From: CATQHD01 sp965202675
GTDB lineage: Bacteria > Actinomycetota > Acidimicrobiia > Spongiisociales > Spongiisociaceae
NCBI GenBank assembly: GCA_965202675.1
Contig: OZ241842.1
Coordinates: 2,418,001 to 2,482,000, forward strand
Reading direction: 5' to 3'
Length of the DNA: 64,000 bases
The first letter of the stretch is position 1. Each line of letters begins with the position of its first letter. Position numbers and translations under genes: made by a program. Positions 25,533 through 34,286 of this stretch are shown here, in pieces. A model generated the notes under the pieces. It saw nothing but the letters and a program-made list of their open reading frames with translations, searched no databases and had not been told where the DNA came from.

Positions 25533-26456
25533 ATGTCCATCGTCATCGAGGTCGAGAACCTTGTCAAGCGCTACGGTGAGGTCACCGCGGTGGCCGGAGT
25601 CGATTTCACCGTCCGAGAGGGGGACGTGGTGGCGTTGCTGGGCCCCAACGGGGCGGGCAAGACCACCCTGGTGGAGATGCTGGAGGGTTACCGCCGGGCC
25701 GACGAGGGCCGGATCGAGGTGCTGGGGCGCGATCCCGGGTCGGCGGGGCGTAACTTCCGGGACCGCATCGGGATCGTGCTGCAGGAAACCGGGATCGAGC
25801 AGAACCTCCGGGTGCGGGAGGCGATCGATTACTACGGGGCCGCCTACTCCCGCCGGCTGCCCGCCGGCGGCCTGATCCGTCTGGTCGGGCTGGAAGAGAA
25901 GGCCGGCGCCAAGGTCAAGACCCTGTCGGGGGGCCAGAAGCGGCGGCTGGATCTGGCGTTGGGGCTGGTGGGCGACCCCGACCTGGTGTTTCTGGACGAG
26001 CCGACCACCGGATTCGACCCGTCCGCCCGCCGGCGTTCCTGGGAGCTCATCGAAAGCCTCACCTCGATGGGCAAGACCATCCTGTTGACCACCCACTACC
26101 TGGACGAGGCGCAGCATCTGGCCGACCGGGTGATCGTCCTGTCCAAGGGCCGGATCGCGGCCGACGGGGCTCCGGATTCGATCGGAACGGGGCCGCCGAT
26201 AACCACTGTCAGCTTCAAGGCCGCCGATCCGTCCGGCCTGCCCGGGCTGGAGACGGAGCCTTCGGTGGATCGGGGAACGGTTTCCTACCGCACCGGCCGC
26301 CCGACCGCCCTGCTGCATGAACTGACCGCCTGGGCGGTGGAACAGGGGGTGGAGCTGGAGGGGATCGAGGTGGTGCGCCCCAGTCTGGAGGACATATACC
26401 TGGAAATCGTGGACGAGGAGGACGCCGGAGCGGCGGAAGGAGCAGCCGATGGGTGA
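25533..26456 (+). CDS. ABC exporter ATP-binding protein (DrrA/CcmA-like)
   Basis: A 307-aa ATPase. Walker A (LLGPNGAGKTTLVEML) is near residue 40, signature LSGGQKRRLDLALGL near 135, and Walker B with VFLDEPTTGFDPSARRR near 160. The C-terminal extension after the nucleotide-binding domain is typical of ATPases paired with ABC-2 permeases for drugs or lipids. The stop overlaps the permease start by 8 nt, so the two form one translationally coupled unit. Confidence 0.92.
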   Translation: MSIVIEVENLVKRYGEVTAVAGVDFTVREGDVVALLGPNGAGKTTLVEMLEGYRRADEGRIEVLGRDPGSAGRNFRDRIGIVLQETGIEQNLRVREAIDYYGAAYSRRLPAGGLIRLVGLEEKAGAKVKTLSGGQKRRLDLALGLVGDPDLVFLDEPTTGFDPSARRRSWELIESLTSMGKTILLTTHYLDEAQHLADRVIVLSKGRIAADGAPDSIGTGPPITTVSFKAADPSGLPGLETEPSVDRGTVSYRTGRPTALLHELTAWAVEQGVELEGIEVVRPSLEDIYLEIVDEEDAGAAEGAADG

Positions 26457-27234
26457 CGCACGGTTGCTGCTGGCGCATATCCGCCACATGAACCGCATGT
26501 TCTGGCGTGAGCCGCTGGCCGCCTTCTTTACGATGGCCTTCCCGGTGATGTTCCTGGTGCTGTTCGGCTACATCTTCGGGGACGGCGAGGTGAGGGGCGT
26601 CGCCTACACGCAGTTCTTCACGCCCGCCATCGCCGTGTTCGCGGCGGCCACCGCCACCTTTACCAACCTGACCATCGGGGTGGCCATCACCCGGGACGAG
26701 GGCATCCTGAAGAGGGTGCGGGGGACGCCGGCGCCGCCGTTGCTGCACATGTCGGGCCGCGTCTTGTCGGCGGTGTGGACGGCGTTCTTGGCGATCGTGC
26801 TCATGTTCACCCTGGGGTGGCTGCTGTTCGACTTCACGGTGGTGTGGCGCAACGTCCCGTCCGCCTTGCTGGTGTTCGCGGTGGCGGCGGCCACCTTCTC
26901 GGCGATGGGGCTGGCGGTGTGTTCTCTGGTGAAGACCGGCACCACCGCCCCGGCGGTGGCCAACGGGATCATCCTGCCGATGGCGTTCCTGTCGGATATC
27001 TTCATCCCCTTGGATGCCGCCCCTTCATGGCTGCAGGTGATCGGGGATGTCTTCCCGCTCAAGCACTTCGGCGCCCTGTTGGGGCGGGCGTTCACCCCGT
27101 CGGAGGCGGCGGCCTTCTTGAACGCCGGTCCGGTGCTGGCCTGGGAGCGCTTCGGGGTGATGGCCGCCTGGCTGCTGGCGAGCATGTTCATCGCGATCAG
27201 GTTCTTCCGATGGGAGCCCCGCGGCGGCGGCTGA
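26449..27234 (+). CDS. ABC-2 type permease
   Basis: A 261-aa membrane protein with six hydrophobic segments, starting with FFTMAFPVMFLVLFGYIF. The segment TRDEGILKRVRGTPAPPLLHM near residue 85 is the conserved cytoplasmic loop of ABC-2 permeases, and GIILPMAFLSDIFIPLDAAP with FPLKHFG is the C-terminal signature. It pairs with the preceding ATPase. The exported substrate is unknown. Confidence 0.92.
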   Translation: MGDARLLLAHIRHMNRMFWREPLAAFFTMAFPVMFLVLFGYIFGDGEVRGVAYTQFFTPAIAVFAAATATFTNLTIGVAITRDEGILKRVRGTPAPPLLHMSGRVLSAVWTAFLAIVLMFTLGWLLFDFTVVWRNVPSALLVFAVAAATFSAMGLAVCSLVKTGTTAPAVANGIILPMAFLSDIFIPLDAAPSWLQVIGDVFPLKHFGALLGRAFTPSEAAAFLNAGPVLAWERFGVMAAWLLASMFIAIRFFRWEPRGGG

Positions 27235-27316
27235 GCGGGGGAGGGTCCGCCCCGGCAGGGCCGGCCCGCTTGAGCAGCCGCCGCCCTCGTTCGGCGCGTC
27301 TTGCTGACAGGCCGAA

Positions 27317-28357
27317 TTACACCTGGTTCCGAGCGGCGGCGGGTATGAAGAAGCCGGAGGCCATGGGGTCGCGGGGGTCGGCCACCAGCCGGTTGTATCC
27401 GGTAATGAAGGCGGATCCCCTGATGGAGGGGATGATGGCCGGCCCTTCCGGCGCGGCCGCCTCGGCGAGGACCGTTCCCGTGAAGCGGCTGCCGACCACG
27501 CTCTCGTGGACGAAGGAATCCCCGACCGACAAGCGGCCGCGGTGGTGGAGCAGGGCCATGCGGGCGCAGCTGCCGGTGCCGCAGGGGGAGCGGTCGAACC
27601 CCAGCTCGGTGGAGGTGGCCATATTTCGGCCGTCCGCCCCCGGGCCGGCTTCATCACTGGTATAGAGCAGCTGCGGCACGAAGCCGGGCCCGCCCTCGGA
27701 CGGCGCCGACCGGGCGAGGCTTTCGTTGAGGACCCGGCGGATCCTGGCGCTCGCCGAGACCAGCCGGGGTACGTTGTCCGGCTCGATCTTCCAGCCGAGG
27801 CGTCCGACGTCGAGGACGGCGTACCACAGACCCCCGTACGCCAGGTCGAGCACCACCCCGCCGATGCCCGGGACGTCGAGGGCGACATCGACCGCCGACA
27901 CCCGGGCGGGGGCGTTGCGGAACTCGACGCTTTCTGTTCGACCGTCCGGCGCGATGCGGGCCTCGGCCTCCACCAGCCCGGCCAGGGTCTCGACCCGGAC
28001 GGTGTGCACAGGACCCTCTGCCTCGATCTTCCCGGTTTCGATCAGGGCCGTTACCGCCCCGATCAGGGCGTGGCCGCACATGTCGAGGGAGCCGAGCGCC
28101 GACAGGATCAGCAGGGAGATGTCGGCGCGGGGGTCGGAGGGCGGCAGGGGAAGGGCGGCGTGCATCGGGGCGTGGCCCCGCGGCTCTCCGGTCAGGAAAG
28201 GCCCCAGGCCGGGGTGTTCCTCCAGCAGGAAGGCGTTCCGCTCGGACAGGGCGCCGCCCTCGAGGGGGGGTAGGCCTCCGACCGCCACCCGCGTCGGCTC
28301 GCCCCCCGTGTGGGTGTCCACCGCCTCGATGGGCCCGGAGAAGGCAGCCGGATTCAT
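27317..28357 (-). CDS. Proline racemase / hydroxyproline epimerase family enzyme
   Basis: A 346-aa enzyme. Both catalytic cysteines of the family are present: MCGHALIG near residue 90 and DRSPCGTGSCARMALLH near residue 255. This argues for a two-base racemase or epimerase rather than trans-3-hydroxyproline dehydratase, in which the first Cys is replaced. The N-terminal AVDTHTGGEPTRV is also conserved. Proline and 4-hydroxyproline cannot be told apart with certainty by eye. It is followed upstream on the same strand by an ALDH resembling P5C dehydrogenase, which supports use of proline-type amino acids, as found in collagen-rich hosts. Confidence 0.88.
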   Translation of the reverse strand: MNPAAFSGPIEAVDTHTGGEPTRVAVGGLPPLEGGALSERNAFLLEEHPGLGPFLTGEPRGHAPMHAALPLPPSDPRADISLLILSALGSLDMCGHALIGAVTALIETGKIEAEGPVHTVRVETLAGLVEAEARIAPDGRTESVEFRNAPARVSAVDVALDVPGIGGVVLDLAYGGLWYAVLDVGRLGWKIEPDNVPRLVSASARIRRVLNESLARSAPSEGGPGFVPQLLYTSDEAGPGADGRNMATSTELGFDRSPCGTGSCARMALLHHRGRLSVGDSFVHESVVGSRFTGTVLAEAAAPEGPAIIPSIRGSAFITGYNRLVADPRDPMASGFFIPAAARNQV

Positions 28358-28409
28358 GGAAAGCCCGCCGGCCCGAACGACGACCCGGGCCGGGGTTCTC
28401 GGTTGCCGC

Positions 28410-29966
28410 CTATACGACCACGGTGCGGCTCTGCTCGCGCAGGTATTGGCGGACGTACCAGGGGCTGAAACCGGTGCCGGTGGTTCCCGACCCCTTCCAG
28501 CCGCCGAAGCTCTGGATGCCCGGCCAGGCGCCGGTGGTCGATCCGGCCGCCCGATTGGCGTAGGTGGCGCCCGCCTCGATCCGGTCGAAGAAGCGGTTCA
28601 GCTCCGCTTCGTCGCCGGCGAAGATGCCGGCCGCAAGTCCGAATTCCGTGTTGTTGGAGCGGTCGATGGCCTCGTCCAGCGAGTCGACCGGGCCCACCAC
28701 CACGAACGGCATGAACAGCTCCCGCGACCACACCCACGAGTCCATCGGGGCGGTGGCCACCGTCGGCTCCACGAAATTGCCCCGGCCCAGGTCGCCGTCC
28801 TCGCGCACCCGGCCGCCGGAGCGGATGGCGCCGCCCGACTGTTCTACCTCGGCCACCGACTCCCGGAAGCGGTCGACCGCCTTGCGGTCGATCACCGGCC
28901 CCACGAAGGTGTCGGCGTCCAGCGGGTTGCCCACCGCCAGCGCATCGGCCTTGCCCGCCAGCCGCTCCAGGAAATCCTCGTAGACCGGCCGCTCCACGTA
29001 GACGCGGGAAGTGGCCGAGCATTTCTGTCCCTGGAAGCTGAAAGCGGCCCGCAGGACGCCTTCGGCGGCCAGGTCGAGGTCGGCGCTGGCGGTAACGATG
29101 GTCGGATTCTTGCCGCCCATCTCGGCTATTACCGGCTTCGGGATGGCGGTGGAGAAGTTCTTGAAGATGCTCATGCCGACTTCGTAGGAGCCGGTGAACG
29201 TGAACCCGTCCACGTCGGGGTGGCGGACCAGGGCGTCGCCGGTTACGGCGCCGGTCCCCGAGACCACATGCATGGCGCCTTCGGGGATCCCCGCCTCGCG
29301 CATGATCCGGTACAGCACCAGAGCGCCCAGCGCGCCCGTGTTGGAGGGCTTCAGCACCACCGTGTTGCCGGCGACGAGGGCGGCCATCACCGGGCCGGTA
29401 ACCAGCGCGAACGGGAAGTTGAAGGGGGATATCACGCCCCACACCCCGTGCGGTCGCATGATCGAGACGTTGTGCTCCGACGGGGAGAGCTGGTCGAGCG
29501 GGCGCTCGTAGCCGTTGTTGACCTCCATCTGCGAGGGGTGGTAACGGCAGAACTCGATGGTCTCGGCCACATCCGCCAGGGCCTCCAGCCGGGGCTTGCC
29601 CACCTCGAAGGCGATGAGCGCCGCCATCTCGAAGTGCCGTTCCTCGAGCAGGTCCCCCACTCCTTTCAGCAGGCGCACCCGTTCCCGCCAGTCCTTCGCC
29701 GCCCACTCCGGCTGGTAGGCCTTCGCCGCCGCCGCCGCGTCGTCTACATCGGCGGGGCCGGCCTGGGAGTAGCGGCCGACCACGATGCCGCGGTCGATGG
29801 GCGACCGTTCCTCGAAGGTCTCCTCGGTGTAACGCTCCTCGCCGTTCACGAACAGCGGATGGGTCTGCCCCAGCATCGCCCGCGCCGACTCGATCGCTTC
29901 TTCGTAGGCGGTGTTCAGATCCTCGGCGTCGGCCGCCCTGGTTGAGTATGTAAATTTGATGGCCAT
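28410..29966 (-). CDS. Aldehyde dehydrogenase, 1-pyrroline-5-carboxylate dehydrogenase-like
   Basis: A 518-aa NAD-dependent ALDH. The catalytic Glu (VIAEMGGKNPTIV) and Cys (FQGQKCSATSRVYV) are present, as is SPFNFPFALVTGP for cofactor binding. The N-terminal pattern AYEEAIESARAMLG...PLFVNGEE and the general order resemble RocA-type P5C dehydrogenases, which oxidise glutamate semialdehyde to glutamate. With the adjacent racemase-family gene this makes a proline or hydroxyproline catabolic pair. ATG 29966 is preceded by GAGAGG; a GTG far upstream would add 59 unrelated residues. Another substrate of the ALDH superfamily is possible. Confidence 0.85.
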   Translation of the reverse strand: MAIKFTYSTRAADAEDLNTAYEEAIESARAMLGQTHPLFVNGEERYTEETFEERSPIDRGIVVGRYSQAGPADVDDAAAAAKAYQPEWAAKDWRERVRLLKGVGDLLEERHFEMAALIAFEVGKPRLEALADVAETIEFCRYHPSQMEVNNGYERPLDQLSPSEHNVSIMRPHGVWGVISPFNFPFALVTGPVMAALVAGNTVVLKPSNTGALGALVLYRIMREAGIPEGAMHVVSGTGAVTGDALVRHPDVDGFTFTGSYEVGMSIFKNFSTAIPKPVIAEMGGKNPTIVTASADLDLAAEGVLRAAFSFQGQKCSATSRVYVERPVYEDFLERLAGKADALAVGNPLDADTFVGPVIDRKAVDRFRESVAEVEQSGGAIRSGGRVREDGDLGRGNFVEPTVATAPMDSWVWSRELFMPFVVVGPVDSLDEAIDRSNNTEFGLAAGIFAGDEAELNRFFDRIEAGATYANRAAGSTTGAWPGIQSFGGWKGSGTTGTGFSPWYVRQYLREQSRTVVV

Positions 29967-30102
29967 CCGTCCTCTCTCGATCCTCGACAGGCAACGAAGA
30001 GCAGGATAACCGGTCCGCCGCGACTTTCCTATCCGAGCTTTCCCCGTCTGGTCCGCCATTCGGGGCCGTCGAAGAAATCCGGCGGTCCGGGCAACAAAGG
30101 TA

Positions 30103-30131
30103 TTGACGTTGTCACATATATGCTGTATAGT
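30103..30131 (+). promoter_or_regulatory. Strong candidate promoter upstream of the Fic region
   Basis: TTGACG (30103-30108), 17-nt spacer, TATAGT (30126-30131). The surrounding block AAAGGTATTGAC-N-TTGTCACAT resembles the promoter block of the dispersed repeat (AAGGGTATTGACTATGTCGC). It points toward 450 bp of GC-rich sequence with a 15-bp palindrome CGCGAAAATTTCGCG at 30313-30327, in which I see no supported gene. Confidence 0.55.
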
Positions 30132-30580
30132 GATAGTTACCAAAACACAAACATCGCTGACAGTTCTAGAGAGAACAGCGATAATCGATCATCGGGAATC
30201 TCGACCCGGCCGCCTCCGAGGGCCGTGGCCGGGGCCGGGCCCCCGCGGGCCGGCTGTGATCCGATGCGAAGGCGGTGGAGGTGGGGGAGGGCCCGGCGGG
30301 CGGCGCCCGATGCGCGAAAATTTCGCGTTCTCGAACTCGAAAAGGTCATCGGATGGGTAGGGGGCGTACCCCGGCAGAACGGCGGCGGGTGCGACCCGAT
30401 GACGCCGGCAAGCGGATCGCGGCGGTGCTGCTCCGCTGCCAGGGCCCGCTGACGGCGGCGGTTCATGTGAAGGCTTCGGGGCCGGGCTCCGATCAAGCGA
30501 CGAGGCCGCCCGGGCCGTGACCTTCGAGTACACGGCAATGTCAAAGCTCGACCACGTCGCGAGCGACCTACATGCCGACC

Positions 30581-30807
30581 TATAATCAAGCTGTAGGGCT
30601 ATTACTGGATATAGCCCATGGCTTAATCAAGTCCGCTTGACTAAAGTCTCGGTATAATCAAGCTATAGGGCTATTACTGGATATAGCCCATGGCTTAATC
30701 AAGTCCGCTTGACTAAAGTCTCGGTATAATCAAGCTGTAGGGCTATTGCTGGATATAGCCCATGGCTTAATCAAGTCCGCTTGACTAATGTCTCGGTATA
30801 ATCAAGC
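30581..30807 (+). repeat. Three tandem 72-bp repeats upstream of the Fic gene
   Basis: Units begin at TATAATCAAGC 30581, 30653 and 30725, with a partial fourth at 30797-30807; they differ at only a few bases. Each contains GGGCTAT...ATAGCCC (7-bp arms) and TCAAG-TCCG-CTTGA, and ends in TTGACTAAAGTCTCGG. The block is AT-rich against a GC-rich background and stops 54 bp before the Fic start, so it is probably a control or binding array. Confidence 0.95.
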
Positions 30808-30861
30808 AAACAGCCCAACTCTTGACCAAATCTACACGCTGGCCGCTCCAAGGAGGAACAA

Positions 30862-32040
30862 TTGCGACCGGAGGCCTTTCGCTCCACTGACCGGGGTGTG
30901 GTAAGCAAAACCCTTGAAGGATATTGGGCGTTTCATCCCAAGCCCTTGCCCCGCCGCCTCGACCTTCCCGCCGATGTGGTGATGTTGCTGGACGAGGCGA
31001 CCGCCGCCGTCAACCGGCTCGGCGGCGTTGGACGGCTGCTCCCCAACCCGCACCTGCTGATCGGCCCCCACCTTCGGATCGAGGCCGTGTCGAGCTCGCG
31101 GATCGAAGGCGTCAAGACCGACATCCCTCAGTTGCTGCGGCTGGAGGCCGGACAGACTCCGCCCCCGACCGAAGCCGACGACGCGCACGAGGCAGCCAAC
31201 TGCATGGCGGCGATGGAGTACGGACTGGAGCGGGTGCGCGAGGATTTCCCCTTGTCGATCAGGCTGTTGCGCGAGGTGCATGAAAGGCTCCTCGCCGGAG
31301 TGCGCGGGCAGCACCGCCGCCCGGGCGAGCTCCGAACGAGCCCCAACTGGATCGGCGGTACCGCGCTCGACAACGCGGTGTTCGCGCCCCCGCCGCCGGG
31401 GGAGATGGACAATGCGCTCACCGACTGGGAGCTGTTCCTGCACGAGCGGACCATGCCGTTGCTGGTCCAGCTCGCCCTGGCGCATTACCAGTTCGAGGTG
31501 ATCCACCCCTTCCTTGACGGCAACGGACGCATCGGACGGCTGATGATTCCTCTTGTGCTGGTGTTGCGCGGCGTCCTGGCCGAGCCTGTCCTATATCTGT
31601 CCGCCTTCTTCGAGCAGCACCGGGACATGTACTGCGACCTCCTGCTGCGCACCAGCCAGAACGGTGACCTGATGCCGTGGATCCGGTTCTTCCTCGAGGG
31701 AGTGCAGCGCCAGGCCCATGACGCCGAGGAGCGCACCGTCCGGCTCGTGGATCTTCAACACCGGATGCGCAGCGACCTGCTTGACGAGAAACGGCCTCCT
31801 TCGGTCATCCGGCTGGCCGAGCGCCTCTTCACTTTTCCCTGGGTCACCGGGCCCTGGGCGGCAAAACTCATCAACGCGTCGCGCCAGACGGCCTATACAG
31901 CGATCGGCAACCTGGTGGAAAGGGGCGACCTCGTCGAGGTAACCCGGATGAAACGCAACCGCGTATTCACAGCGCCTCGGATCTTCGAAGCTGTCTACGG
32001 CGCGATCGGGTCCGACGGCGGTGCGGACGGCGCCGAATGA
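30862..32040 (+). CDS. Fic family protein (AMPylase-type) with C-terminal winged helix
   Basis: A 392-aa protein. A Fic_N region carries the self-inhibitory motif SxxxEG (S78-G83, SSRIEG), placing it in the class with an N-terminal inhibitory helix. The catalytic Fic motif HPFLDGNGRIGR starts at His215. The C-terminal ~80 residues (AAKLINASRQTAYTAIGNLV) form a winged-helix DNA-binding domain, as in many chromosomal Fic proteins. It starts at TTG 30862 with the strong site AAGGAGGA. Proteins of this class transfer AMP or a related group to targets; the target is unknown. The DNA-binding domain and the upstream 72-bp array suggest autoregulation. Confidence 0.92.
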   Translation: MRPEAFRSTDRGVVSKTLEGYWAFHPKPLPRRLDLPADVVMLLDEATAAVNRLGGVGRLLPNPHLLIGPHLRIEAVSSSRIEGVKTDIPQLLRLEAGQTPPPTEADDAHEAANCMAAMEYGLERVREDFPLSIRLLREVHERLLAGVRGQHRRPGELRTSPNWIGGTALDNAVFAPPPPGEMDNALTDWELFLHERTMPLLVQLALAHYQFEVIHPFLDGNGRIGRLMIPLVLVLRGVLAEPVLYLSAFFEQHRDMYCDLLLRTSQNGDLMPWIRFFLEGVQRQAHDAEERTVRLVDLQHRMRSDLLDEKRPPSVIRLAERLFTFPWVTGPWAAKLINASRQTAYTAIGNLVERGDLVEVTRMKRNRVFTAPRIFEAVYGAIGSDGGADGAE

Positions 32041-32088
32041 CCCAAGACCGATAAGTCGTCGCCTGTCAGCCGGCCCTCTTCGCGGGTC

Positions 32089-33155
32089 TTAACCGGACGG
32101 CGCCGGGGTTATGGGTAGCTCCACCACCTCGGCTCGGTCGGATGACCGGTAGAGGGCGGCCATGACCTCGAGGGTGCGCCTTCCCTCACGGCCGTCGAGG
32201 AGAGGCGCCCGGCCTTCTGCGACGGCCGTCACGAATTCGGCGATCTGGCGGCGGTGGAGGGTCGGGTCGGCGTATCCGGGGCCGGCGGCGGTGTCGCCCC
32301 GGTCTTCGGGCGGCCGCTCCATGATGCGGCGGGCGGCCTCGTCGGGTCCGCCCGGAACCTCCCAGGGTTCCAGCCGGTCCCCCCGCAGGCCGACCGTTCC
32401 CCTCTCGCCGTAGATGGTGAGGCCGCGGTCCAGCGGCGGGCTGGTAACGGTGGAGCTGACCACGATTCCGAGGGCGCCGCTGCGGAAACGGAGGGAGCCG
32501 AGGGCCAGATCGTCCACCTCGATATCGTGGAGGGGGGTGGTGGTCCAGAATCCGGCCGCCTTTTCCACGTCCCCCATGATCCAGATCATCAGGTCGAGGG
32601 TGTGGCTGGTCTGGGTCATCAGCGACCCGCCTCCCTCGCTTTCCCATGATCCCCTCCAGGAGCTGCTGTCGTAGTAGTCCCGGTCCCGGTAGAAGTGGCC
32701 CCAGCACTCGGCCAGGAGCGGGCGGCCGATCAACCCCCGTCGACCGCGGCCTTCAGATGGAGGGCGGTGTCCATGAACCGGTACATGAAGGTAACCCCCA
32801 TCTGCACCCCCGCCCGCCGGCAGGCCTCGATCATCTCGTCCGCCTGCTCCAGGGTGGCGGCGATGGGCTTCTCGGTCAGCACGTGCTTGCCCGCCCGGGC
32901 GGCGGCCACGGCCATCTCGGCGTGGGAACCGGTGGGCGAGGCCAGGCACACCGCATCGATGCCGCCGGCCTCCACCATCGCCCGCCAGTCGGTGTACGGG
33001 CGTTCTATGCCCCACTCCGCGGCGAAAGCCCCGGCGCGGGCCGCCGACCGGGAACAGACCGCCGTCAGACGGGCGCCTCCGATCGGCTCGGCGAACGCAC
33101 CGGCGAACAGGCGGGCGGCGTTGCCCGTTCCGATCAAACCGAACCTGAGCGCCAA
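32089..33155 (-). pseudogene. Gfo/Idh/MocA oxidoreductase, frameshifted
   Basis: The N-terminal Rossmann half (RFGLIGTGNAARLFAGAF, CLASPTGSHAEMAV, GKHVLTEKPIAATLEQAD, GVTFMYRFMD) ends in HLKAAVDGG and a stop at about 32731. The C-terminal half (GLIGRPLLAECWGHF, GGGSLMTQTSHTLDLMIWI, ADPTLHRRQIAEFV) continues in another frame. The break coincides with a run of five C (32734-32738); six would restore HLKAAVDGGLIGRPLLAE. The start is uncertain (TTG 33155). The intact protein would be a ~355-aa NAD(P)-dependent sugar or inositol type dehydrogenase. A sequencing error in the homopolymer is equally possible. Confidence 0.8.
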
Positions 33156-33233
33156 ACCGGCCTCCGGCAGAGATGGGTGACAGGCCGGAAGTATACTCCC
33201 GGCGGCCCGCCGGATGCAGCGGAGGCGGAGGGA

Positions 33234-34286
33234 ATGCGCAGGGTTCCTACCACACCTTGGACGGGCGCCGACCTGGTTCCCATGTTCACCAGGCACCTGG
33301 AGATGTGCCGGGTGACCGACCGCGAGACCGTTCTGGGATTCACCGACACCCAGAGCAATCCGGCCTACGGCGCGGCGCTGATGGCCGCCGCCCGGCTCTT
33401 GGGCGCCGAATACCTGCAGATGACGGTGTCCGCCGACGACGAGTGGATGAAATCCCGGGTCATCGTGGACGCATGGAAGGGCTGTGACCTGATGGCGGCC
33501 ATGATCTCAACGCCCTGGCTTTACAGCAGGGCCCACAACGACGCCCTCGACGCCGGAACCAGGACCCTCATGATCGAGGAACCCGAGGACATACTCGCCC
33601 GGCTGTTCCCTACAGAGGAAATCCGCCGCCGCTGCGAGGCGGGCGAGGGAATCCTGAAGGGCGCCCGGGAGCTGAGGATCGCCTCGGAGGCCGGCACCGA
33701 CCTCACCCTGAGCATGGAGGGGCGCCCGCCCGTCATTCAATGGGGCGTATCCGACCAGCCCGGCCGATGGGACCACTGGCCTTCGGGGTTGGTGGCCGTC
33801 GCCCCGGTGGAGACCAGCGCCGAGGGGGTTCTGGTCATCGACCGCGGGGACGCCCTCCTGAACCCGGGCTGTTATGTGAGATCACCCATCACCTGCCGGC
33901 TGCGGGAGGGCAGGATCGTTTCGATAGAGGGCGGCGCCGACGCAAACCTGATGAGCGGCTGGTTCGAGCGCGCCCGGGACGACCGCGCCTATGCGGTGTC
34001 GCACATCGGCTGGGGCTGCGACGACCGGGCCGACTGGAACGCGTTGGGCCTGCGGGCCTGGGAGGGGGGCGGGGCCATGGACGTCGAGAGTTATCATGGC
34101 GGCATGCTGATCGCCTTCGGTTCCAACTGCGACCGCGGCCTGGCCGGCCGGAACACGGTGGACTTCCACTTCGACATCCCCACCCGCAACCACGATTTCT
34201 TCGTGGACGGCCGGCAGGTGATAGACCGCGGCGTCTTCACCGTTCCCGGCCTCGCGGCGGCCCATACTTCAGGAGAAAGGGCATGA
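33234..34286 (+). CDS. NicX-like 2,5-dihydroxypyridine dioxygenase / M29-like family protein (paralogue 1)
   Basis: A 350-aa protein of the aminopeptidase T-like family that includes NicX. Candidate Fe(II) ligands are His257 (SHIGWG) and His312/Asp314 (FHFDIPTRNH), spaced like the His-265/His-318/Asp-320 set described for NicX. The length is the same as NicX. NicX opens the ring of 2,5-dihydroxypyridine to N-formylmaleamate; other family members are peptidases or unassigned, so the substrate is unsure. Its stop overlaps the start of the amidohydrolase gene (ATGA). A second paralogue with the same N-terminus (MRRVPTTP) lies at 42.8-43.8 kb. Confidence 0.75.
   Translation: MRRVPTTPWTGADLVPMFTRHLEMCRVTDRETVLGFTDTQSNPAYGAALMAAARLLGAEYLQMTVSADDEWMKSRVIVDAWKGCDLMAAMISTPWLYSRAHNDALDAGTRTLMIEEPEDILARLFPTEEIRRRCEAGEGILKGARELRIASEAGTDLTLSMEGRPPVIQWGVSDQPGRWDHWPSGLVAVAPVETSAEGVLVIDRGDALLNPGCYVRSPITCRLREGRIVSIEGGADANLMSGWFERARDDRAYAVSHIGWGCDDRADWNALGLRAWEGGGAMDVESYHGGMLIAFGSNCDRGLAGRNTVDFHFDIPTRNHDFFVDGRQVIDRGVFTVPGLAAAHTSGERA

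Noticed and set aside
30103..30520. Short frames (85 and 81 codons) in the GC-rich stretch upstream of Fic
   Set aside because: The longest begins inside the -35 element and is Gly/Pro/Arg-rich; none has a ribosome site or resembles a protein.
30636..30663. TTGACT and TATAAT within the 72-bp repeats as promoters
   Set aside because: The hexamers are only 10 nt apart, too close for a sigma-70-type promoter. They may still be protein-binding elements.
30581..30807. CRISPR array
   Set aside because: The units are contiguous 72-bp tandem copies without variable spacers, and no cas genes are in the window.
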